DNA of 64,000 bases, taken from assembly GCA_950097015.1 (NCBI GenBank), contig CATNEN010000001.1:16372501-16436500 (forward strand), written 5' to 3'. Origin of the DNA: Macrostomum hystrix (taxonomy: Eukaryota; Platyhelminthes; Macrostomidae). Below, one piece after another: positions 55,376 through 64,000 of this stretch (its first letter is position 1; every line of letters begins with the position of its first letter). The notes below the pieces were generated by a model, which ran no database searches, was not told the DNA's origin, and saw nothing but the letters and a program-made list of their open reading frames with translations. The position numbers and the translations under genes were made by a program.

Positions 55376-56150
55376 ACAATGATACCCCAGTTGACAATGA
55401 TACCCCAGTTGACAATGATCCCCCAGTTGGCCATGATCCCCCAGTTGACAATGATACCCCACTTGACAATGATCACCCAGTTGACAAAGATCCCCCAGTT
55501 GATGATGATCCCCAGTTGATGATGATTCCCCAATTGACAATTATCCCCTAGTTGACCATTACCCCCCAGTTGACAATGATCCCCCAGTTCACAATGATCC
55601 CCCAGTTGACAATGATCCCCCAGTTGACAATGATCCCACAGTTGACAAAGATCCCCCAGTTGACAAAGATCCCCCAGTTGATGATGATCCCCAGTTGATG
55701 ATGATTCCCCAATTGACAATTATCCCCTAGTTGACCATTACCCCCCAGTTGACAATGATCCCCCAGTTCACAATGATCCCTCAGTTGACAATGATCCCCC
55801 AGTTGACAATGATCCCCCAGTTGACAAAGATCCCCCAGTTCACAATGATCCCCCAGTTGATGATGATCCCCCAGTTGATGATGATCCCCAGTTGATGATG
55901 ATCACCCAGTTGACAATGATCCCCAAGTTGACCATGATCCCCCATTTGATGATGAATCCCCAGTTGACAATTATCCCCCAGTTGACCATTACCCCCTAGT
56001 TGACAATGATCCCCCAATTCACAACGATCCCCCAGTTGACAATGATCCCCCAGTTGACAATTATCCCCCAGTTTACCAAGATCCTCCAGTTGACGATTAT
56101 CCCCCAGTTTACCTTGATCCCCATTTTGATGATGACTCCCCGTTTGACGT
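55376..56150. repeat. 18-bp minisatellite, right of the BEL element
   Basis: About 43 units continuing the array of 48.2-48.69 kb. It becomes degenerate after about 56040. A block from CAATTGACAATTATCCCC to the next is itself duplicated (about 55530 and 55710). Confidence 0.9.
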
Positions 56151-56154
56151 TGAT

Positions 56155-56475
56155 TTTTCAAACGCTGGGTTAGCCAAGATTCAAAATCTGGTTTAGTCAT
56201 GATTAAAACTCTGATTTTGCCAGGATTCAAACGCTGGTTTAGCCATGATTCAAACGCTGGTTTAGCCATGATTCAAACGCTGGTTTTGCCATGATTCAAA
56301 CTCTGGTCTAGCTATGATTCAAACTCTGGTTTTGCCATGATTCAGACGCTTGTTTAGCTATGATTCAAACTCTGGTTTAGCCATGATTCAGACTCTGGTT
56401 TAGCCATGATTCAGACTCTGGTTTAGCCATGATTCAGACTCTGGTTTAGCCATGATTCAGACTCTGGTTTAGCCG
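56155..56475. repeat. 23-bp minisatellite
   Basis: About 13 units of TTTAGCCATGATTCAAAC. From about 56305 it matches 43085-43256. Confidence 0.85.
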
Positions 56476-57210
56476 GTGTTCTATGATTTATGATATTTTA
56501 TTTACGAAATGAAAAAAATAAATTAAAATAGTCTTCAATCACTACTGGCTGAAAATTAGTCTAAATGATTTGACGCAGTGCAGAATCGAACCCTAGCCTA
56601 GCCTAACTTATTCCTAGTGCCTACACATCGGCTATTCCGACTGTTGGTTAGTGGGTGCAAAAATCAGCCTTATAAAATGAATTCTCAAAGCTCTGGCTTT
56701 GTACAATGAAGTAAGAAAATAGAGTACACTCAGTCTCGCGGTTGGTTGTGTACATTTATTTCCATTTTGTCTCCAGAGTGCAGGCTTCAAATTCAATCAG
56801 CTAGGGGTTGTTGCGCAATTTGACGATGCAATTCTAATTCAGTGGCTGTCAGTGAAATTCTCAATAGGCCAAGATGGTTTGACCTTTGAAAAATCATGTT
56901 TTTCGAATATTTAATCCCCTTAGCAATGAAGTTAAGCTTAATAAAAATACGTGTATAATTGTCCCCATATTTGGCGTCTTTTAGTGAAGAAATAGTAAAA
57001 ATCGGTTGAGCCGTTTAAAAATCGATCGCGCATACATATATATATATATATATAGTTTTCATTTTCAGTATATATTTTTATTTATTTTTAGTATATAGAT
57101 TTTCATTTTTAGTATATAGATTGAGCCGTTTAAAAATCGATCGCGCATACATATATATATATAGATAGTTTTCATTTTTAGTATATAAGTTTTTATTTTT
57201 AGTATATAGA
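56476..57210. repeat. SINE-like interspersed repeat (copy 3)
   Basis: Copy E equivalent of 43257-43872, followed directly by the TTGAGCCGTTTAAAAATCGA segment that in copy D lies after the two extra units. Confidence 0.6.
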
Positions 57211-57390
57211 AAGAATATTTGTCTAAATTTTTTCAAGCTTTTGCTTGCAATTTTCGCACATGAAACGCTCAATTATTTTTAGCCATAATATATCTGCACT
57301 GAATTGTCTTTAACGAAAATTGTTATATTTTAGGTGCTAGTTTTTATATGCTTCAGCTTTTGACTGGTAATAATCTGACTAAATGGCTTT

Positions 57391-57604
57391 ATGGCACTTG
57401 TTTTAAAGGTTTTTAGTGCCACTGTAACAGGATTTGAACTGATATGCCTTCCATGGGCCCATGGTGTTAAACACCATTTACATATCAGGTGGCTCAACTT
57501 GTGCTGGCTTCACTTCAGGCACCTCAGAAGTATGCAAAAAGAATTCATACCGCTAAATGTGCTCCTCAACCATCTGTGGACATCTGTGACGGGTCAGTGA
57601 TTTG
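57391..57604. repeat. Module-associated repeat T2 (copy E)
   Basis: Same as 44849-45062 with no difference noticed. Confidence 0.65.
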
Positions 57605-58048
57605 TGTCGACATTGGTAGGCCCGACTGAGTGAAGACTGCAGCGCGCCAGTCTCGAATGAAGGTTATCTGCGGAAACTGGTAATTTGATGAATTTTATTC
57701 ATTTAACTTTAGACTGTATAGTTTAGAGGTATACTTATTCATACTTATTCAGGCAAACTTATTCGCTAGCGGGCCAAAGAGAGAATCTAAAAAACAATTT
57801 CTACACATTGACTGTAGAAATATGAAATAGGGGTGATGTGAAACAGATAGGGAAGATAAGACAGGAAAAGCTGAGACCGGGGAGAGCTGAAATGATATAC
57901 TGTAGGTGTCAGAAGGGGCAACATGCTCCTTTTCAATCTTCAAGATAAATTAAGTTGACGGAGAATTGAGAGCCGCATCTGGTCCGCGGGCGGAGTTTGA
58001 CTCATAAAGCTCATAAGCTCATAGCTCATAAGAAAGAAAAAGGAATAC

Positions 58049-59021
58049 TTCTTTGCCTCCACAACGCACTCGTATTTTATTTATGCTCTCGTAGCCCGCA
58101 AACATGCGGTCGGAGCACTGCAACACAATTTCATCATGTGCAGCTTGGCTCGCATGCTCAGTTGCTTGGGCATGGACACGGACCGACTCGAAACATCGCT
58201 GGCTGGACAGCGCCTCCTCGAACCATTCCGTCAGATCTGAGTCATTGGCATGGAGGTGGCTAACATCTGCTTTAGAGCAGTTCAGCGCAACCGCTTGGCC
58301 ATACGCTTGGACCTGGGCCCCTTGAATTTCCAAGGTGTCGCCTACGGCCCAGTTGTTCACCTGAGCCGAGCTGTTTGCCCAGAATGTGCAGGATACGGAG
58401 GACGCGGAGTCGTCGACCAGCGTTACTTTGGCCAAGTTGACGGGAGGCCCTCTCTTTCTTTGGACCTCCTTTGGCGGTTCGGTGCTCTTTATCACACCTC
58501 AGATGTCAACTTTCCTGTTTGGGCAGGGCGAAAGTGCACTATTAAGCAGACTGCGTCAGTAATAAAAGACTTGATATATTCTAAAACACTTACTTCTGCA
58601 TGGCAACAGCAGACAGGTCATCAATTTTTTTGTAGACCGCAGGTGGCCGATCCACGCTCTCTTGGGTCGCCATGAGGGTCGCATTCTTGTCTACTGACAG
58701 AGTCATCTCGAACTCGTTGTCAGCAGAATTGTAGGCCGGATTCGCGGACTTCACCCAACCACCAGACACACGTACAGCGGTTGCGTCTTGGCACACGTCG
58801 TGGTGATTTTTTAAGTCGCGACCGAAAACACTCACGCGAATTTCCTTCTGGTCATCCGCCAAAACGAAGGAAAATACCTGGCCGTTTCCTTTGGCGTTGG
58901 TGTAGTCCTTGAGCTCCGTCAGTCGGGACACCAGGCCGATTACAGCACCGTCCATCAGGCCGGGCACGAGAGCCGCGATGCTCAGCTTGCTCTTCTTCGG
59001 AGTTGTGCTGCCGGTTGCCAT
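58049..59021 (-). pseudogene. RPA-like gene, nonsense mutant (module E)
   Basis: Near-identical to module D: exon 1 59021-58594, a 79-bp intron, exon 2 58514-58049. It has the same TGA in place of CGA at 58499-58501 and the same weak final donor. The shared mutation arose before the duplication. Confidence 0.8.
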
Positions 59022-59889
59022 TGCTAAAGAGAGATCAAAGAAATTGTATGAAAATTTGTTGAAAAAATGAAAGGAAAAGTTTGAACGGTTGAAAAACGAC
59101 TTAGCTTGAATGCTGATTTAGACAGAGAGAAAGATGGGTTTTAGTTGCAGTTTGACAAGATCAGAGCTATAAAAACAGTTTTCAACGGCCATAAAAGCTT
59201 ATCAGTTTTAATTGCTGTACTTGACAATTTGCACCTGTAATTACACTGCGGTGGAGCAGCGGCTTAAATCTTTGTATTATGAAAGCTACTTTAATTTGAT
59301 AGCTAATCAATTATTGAGATCGGTCCAATAAAAAACTTTTCTCCTGCAAAAACTTATCAGTTTTGATTGGCTGAGCCCGGACAACGTGTACCTGTAACTG
59401 TTCGGACTAAGGTGGGGCAGACGTTAAAATGGTCTGTCAAAACATGGCTTTTTAATCAGATAACAGATAAATTAGTTGAGAAAGCGAAAATGTTCTACCT
59501 GGACATTATTTACGATCTAATTTGATGACAAATTAATTACGTTGGAAAAGCTAAACGTTTTTTACTGGACCATAATCATCTCTTAGACCTACAGCTATAG
59601 CGGTTGCGGTAATTTCGCCTCATTCTACAGCCAATCAGTAAAGCTCAGTAATAAATTACCGCAAAGCTCACCTTTATAACTTAACACCTGATACATGCTG
59701 TACCTGTTAGATCAAAGCCATTAAAGACTAATTTATGTAATTATAACAGCAAACAAAAATGTCAACCCACCCCGCCAAAACTGCGCTCGTGTGCCCCATA
59801 TAAGAGCTCGTAACAAGGCAGCCGCAGCTAGGCTCACATAAAGCATAATAAAATTTCTAAGTCCTGCAGTTCATTTTTCTTGTTATAAA

Positions 59890-60145
59890 ATGAAAATTAT
59901 AAATAACTTTTATGGAAGCCCGGTTGGACGCCGCCGTCGCCGTGGAGGGCAAAAGGGAAAGAAAAATAGTAAGTTTTTTATTTTGCCGATTTTTGTTTTA
60001 TGTGATCCGCAAGCTTATTTGCATTGAGGTATAACTGTTCATGTTATTTTTCTCTTACTCAACAGTTACCTGCTACCTTTGTGCCGGGCCGCATCCGGTC
60101 CGCCGTTGCCCGGAGCTGGCTGAGCAACGGCAGCAGCAGCGGCAG

Positions 60146-60181
<36 letters not shown>

Positions 60182-60193
60182 GAAAAGCAGTAG
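59890..60193 (+). CDS. Zinc-knuckle, poly-Gln short protein (module E)
   Basis: Identical in layout to module D: exon 1 59890-59968, exon 2 60066-60193, knuckle CYLCAGPHPVRRC, CAG-encoded glutamines, TAG at 68 residues. The TATA-like box is at 59799-59804. Confidence 0.6.
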
Positions 60194-60499
60194 CAGCAGC
60201 AGCAACAGCTGTTCTGACTTGGGCGCGGTCTGAATAAAGAAGAAGAAGAAGAAGAAGCAGCAGCAGTACCTAATTTTTTCAAAGGCACTGCCATTTATTA
60301 ACTTTATTAATAATATTAATATTTTTAATATTACTTTAATATTAATAAATAAATATTAATAAATAATAAATCTATTAATAATAAATAATAAATAATAATA
60401 TATAAATATTATTTATTAGCTTGCGACAATATTTTGAGTTATTCTCTTTTGTCATTTACCATACAAAGCTAGACAGTTCATTGTCCAAATATAGACTTA

Positions 60500-60642
60500 T
60501 TTGGTGCTGATTCAGATGCTTCTGCAGAGTTTGCCACCAGCAAGACCAGAAACCCTGCACAGTTTGATCAAATGGATATATTCTCAGGTGTCAGTCTTTC
60601 TGCTTGCTGGCTTCAAGTCCGCATGGAAGATTGAATTTGAGA
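60500..60642. repeat. Module-associated repeat T1 (copy E)
   Basis: Same as 47960-48100, followed by the ACTAGCAAGTTTTGCC hairpin head at about 60647. Confidence 0.7.
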
Positions 60643-60739
60643 AGTCAACTAGCAAGTTTTGCCCCCCTTCGGGGAGCAGAAATACTTTTAATTCATCTAG
60701 TATATACTTTTAGCAGCTGAATTTACAGCTTTTTAAAGC

Positions 60740-62130
60740 TACAATGAACCCCCAGTTGACAATGATCCCCCAGTTGACAATGATCCCCCAGTTGACAATG
60801 AACCCCCAGTTGACAACGATCCCCCAGTTGACAATGATCCCCCAGTTGACAATGATCCCCCAGTTGATGATGATCCCCCAGTTGAAAATGATCCCCCAGT
60901 TGACAATGATCCCCCAGTTGAGAATGATCCCCCAGTTGACAATGATCCCAAAGTTAACAAAGATCCCCCAGTTCACAATGATCCCCCAGTTGATGAAGTC
61001 TCCCCATTGATGATGATCCCCAGTTAACAATGTTCCTCCAGTTGACAATGTTCCCCCAGTTGACAATGATCCCCCAGTTGATGATGATCACCCAGTTGAC
61101 AATGATCCCCCAGTTGACAATGATCCCCCAGTTGACAATGATCCCCCAGTTGACAATGATCCCCCAGTTGATGATGATCCCCCAGTTGAAAATGATCCCC
61201 CAGTTGACAATGATCCCCCAGTTAACAAAGATCCCCCAGTTCACAATGATCCCCCAGTTGATGAAGTCTCCCCATTGATGATGATCCCCAGTTAACAATG
61301 TTCCTCTAGTTGACAATGTTCCCCCAGTTGACAATGATCCCCCGGTTGATGATGATCACCCAGTTGACAATGATCCCCCAGTTGACAATGATCCCCCAGT
61401 TGACAATGATCCCCCAGTTGACAATGATCCCCCAGATGACAATGATACCCCAGTTGACAATGATACCCCAGTTGACAATGATACCCCCCTTGACAATGAT
61501 ACCCCAGTTGACAATGATACCCCAGTTGACAATGATCCCCCAGTTGGCCATGATCCCCCAGTTGACAATGATACCCCAGTTGACAATGATACCCCAGTTG
61601 ACAATGATACCCCAGTTGACAATGATACCCCAGTTGACAATGATCCCCCAGTTGGCCATGATCCCCCAGTTGACAATGATCCCCCACTTGACAATGATCA
61701 CCCAGTTGACAAAGATCCCCCAGTTGATGATGATCCCCAGTTGATGATGATTCCCCAATTGACAATTATCCCCTAGTTGACCATTACCCCCCAGTTGACA
61801 ATGATCCCCCAGTTCACAATGATCCCCCAGTTGACAATGATCCCCCAGTTGACAATGATCCCACAGTTGACAATGATCCCCCAGTTGACAAAGATCCCCC
61901 AGTTGATGATGATCCCCAGTTGATGATGATTCCCCAATTGACAATTATCCCCTAGTTGACCATTACCCCCTAGTTGACAATGATCCCCCAATTCACAACG
62001 ATCCCCCAGTTGACAATGATCCCCCAGTTGACAATTATCCCCCAGTTTACCTAGATCCTCCAGTTGACGATTATCCCCCAGTTTACCTTGATCCCCATTT
62101 TGATGATGACTCCCCGTTTGACGTTGATTT
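60740..62130. repeat. 18-bp minisatellite, largest array
   Basis: About 75 units with higher-order structure: a roughly 290-bp stretch ending GATGAAGTCTCCCCATTGAT recurs at about 60990 and 61260, and a CAATTGACAATTATCCCC segment recurs at about 61755 and 61935. The right end is degenerate. Confidence 0.9.
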
Positions 62131-62134
62131 TTCA

Positions 62135-62875
62135 AACGCTGTGTTAGCCAAGATTCAAACTCAGGTTTCGCCATGTTTTAAACCCTGGTGGGCTATGATT
62201 CAAACTCTCGTTTTACCATGATTCAAACTCTAATTTAGCCATGATTCAAACTCTGTTTTAGCCATGATTTAAACTCTGGTGTAGCCATGATTCAAACTCT
62301 GGTTTCGCCTTGATTCAAATTTAGCCATGATTCAGACTCTAGGTTTGCCATGATTCAAACGTTGGTTTAGCCATGATTCAGACTCTGGTTTAGCCATGAT
62401 TCAAACTCTGGTTTCGCCTTGATTCAAATTTAGCCATGATTCAGACTCTGGTTTAGCCATGATTCAGACTCTGGTTTAGCCATGATTCAGACTCTGGTTT
62501 AGCCATGATTCAAACTCTGGTTTAGCCATGATTCAAACTCTGGTTTAGCCATGATTCGGACTCTGGTTTAGCCATGATTTAAACTCTGGTTTAGCCATGA
62601 TTCAGACTCTGGTTTTGCCATGATTCAGACTCTGGTTTAGCCATGATTCAGACTCTGGTTTAGCCATGATTCAGACTCTGGTTTAGCCATGATTCAGACT
62701 CTGGTTTAGCCATGATTCAGACTCTGGTTTAGCCATGATTTAAACTCTGGTTTAGCCATGATTCAGACTCTGGTTTAGCCATGATTCAAACTCTGGTTTA
62801 GCCATAATTCAAACTCTGGTTTAGCCATGATTCGGACTCTGGTTTAGCCATGATTCAAACTCTGGTTTAGCCGAT
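62135..62875. repeat. 23-bp minisatellite, largest array
   Basis: About 31 units of TTTAGCCATGATTCAGAC/AAAC, some shortened. It starts at the same junction word (TTTTTCAAACGCTG) with the 18-bp array as at 56155. Confidence 0.9.
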
Positions 62876-64000
62876 GTGCTATGATTTATGATATTTTATT
62901 TACGAAATGAAAAAAAATAATATAAAATAGTCTTCAATCACTACTGGCTGAAAATTAGTCTAAATGATTTGACGCAGTGCAGAATCGAACCCTAGCCTAG
63001 CCTAACCTATTCCTAGTGCCTACACATCGGCTATTCCGACTGTTGGTTAGTGGGTGCAAAAATCAGCCTTATAAAATGAATTCTCAAAGTTCTGGCTTTG
63101 TACAATGAAGTAAGAAAATAGAGTACACTTAGTCTCGCGGTTGGTTGTGTACATTTATTTCCAATTTGTCTCCAGAGTGCAGGCTTCAAATTCAATCAGC
63201 TAGGGGTTGTTGCGCAATTTTACGATGCAATTCTAATTCAGCGGCAGTGAGTAAAGTTCTCAATAAGCCAAGATGGTTTGACCTTTGAAAAATCATGTTT
63301 TTCGAATGTTTAATCCCTTTAGCAATAAATTTAAGCTTAATAAAAATTTGTGTATAATTGTCCCCATATTTGGCATCTTTTGGTGAAGAAATGGTGAAAA
63401 TCAGTTGAGCCGTTCGGGAGAAAATCAATTACAACCAACCAACCAACCAACCAACCAACCAACCAAGCGTTTCATTTTTAGTATAGTGGACTAGCAAGTT
63501 TTGCCCCCCTTCGGGGAGCAGAAATAATTAATATTCGTCTAATATATACCTTTTAGCAGGAGTACATTAAGTGTCTTTCTTAAGCTTAAGGTTAAAATAT
63601 GAATTTTTGGAGATCGTTAATAACGCATTTTAGGTAAAACAAAACTATAAACTTTTTACAGTTTTATAGTTTAGAGCTCTGTATATGTCAACGTGTTTGA
63701 TAAAAATATCTTATTTATTTTATTCATAAATCTGTTAAGAGCACTTTTTTACTTAAAATACTTAAAATAAATTAAATGTTATTCCAAGAATTTGCGACTT
63801 TCCGAGAAATGACTTGCTTTATTCCGATTTTCTTGTTGCTTGTATTGCTCATGTGTACTACAGTTTTATACACATCCCGAGAAATTTTTTACTTTCTTCA
63901 TTTGTAAGTGAATTTCTTAGCCCTGCTCATCGTACTAACTGCGACTGCAATGTTCCGAACAATAAGTAGCTCAGCATTGCAACTATTGCCCTTGATTGAG
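62876..64000. repeat. SINE-like repeat and extended flank (copy 4)
   Basis: Colinear with 33446-34560, including AACC microsatellite copies at about 63433 (AAGC in the other copy), the hairpin head at 63489, and 450 bp of AT-rich DNA to the window end. No gene. Confidence 0.7.

Overview
This is nuclear DNA of an invertebrate animal. The genes have short GT-AG introns (about 80-650 bp), and the window is packed with eukaryotic mobile elements: a BEL/Pao LTR retrotransposon, a non-LTR retrotransposon with RNase H, OTU-Rep-helicase Helitrons and a MULE fragment. Between them lie AT-rich DNA and minisatellites. I cannot name the species. An ecdysozoan or related invertebrate is only a guess. I recognise no ordinary host housekeeping gene; almost everything codable belongs to transposons or their passengers.

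The main theme is a two-gene module present five times: A 7.2-9.6 kb, B 20.1-23.4 kb, C 36.2-39.0 kb, D 45.5-47.7 kb and E 58.0-60.2 kb. Each has a minus-strand gene for a replication protein A large-subunit-like protein (two OB folds matching RPA70 DBD-A and DBD-B). Head to head with it, across 0.85-1.1 kb, is a plus-strand gene for a small zinc-knuckle protein with a basic, Gln-rich or Pro-rich body. In A, B and C the pair is followed by a minus-strand OTU protease-Helitron Rep/helicase polyprotein, giving the order RPA<- ZnK-> (Helicase-Rep-OTU-coiled coil)<-. B carries the only near-full Rep-helicase (26.4-32.9 kb); it is dead (nonsense codon, frameshifts, and loss of helicase motifs II-III). 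A and C keep only the 5' part. D and E keep only the RPA/ZnK pair, in a nearly identical duplication, and share a nonsense codon in RPA. Only in C are both passenger genes intact by eye.

Layout: 0.3-0.76 kb inverted-repeat element carrying p53-like sites; 2.7-3.4 kb MULE transposase pseudogene, then a ~185-bp tandem repeat; 6.4-11.2 kb Helitron derivative A; 11.3-12.9 kb minisatellites; 13.1-19.2 kb complete non-LTR element with a 13-bp target duplication; 20.1-33.2 kb Helitron B; 33.3-35.1 kb repeats; 35.1-42.0 kb Helitron derivative C; 42.2-44.6 kb minisatellite and SINE-like repeats; 44.8-48.7 kb module D; 48.7-55.4 kb young BEL/Pao element with identical-looking 315-bp LTRs inserted in a minisatellite; 55.4-57.1 kb repeats; 57.4-60.6 kb module E; 60.7-64 kb minisatellites and repeats.

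How the genes would work together (inference from Helitron biology): Rep nicks and joins single strands, the helicase unwinds, the RPA-like protein coats single-stranded DNA, and the OTU domain may process the polyprotein or remove ubiquitin. The zinc-knuckle partner has no role I can name, but its constant head-to-head pairing with RPA implies shared control and possibly shared function.
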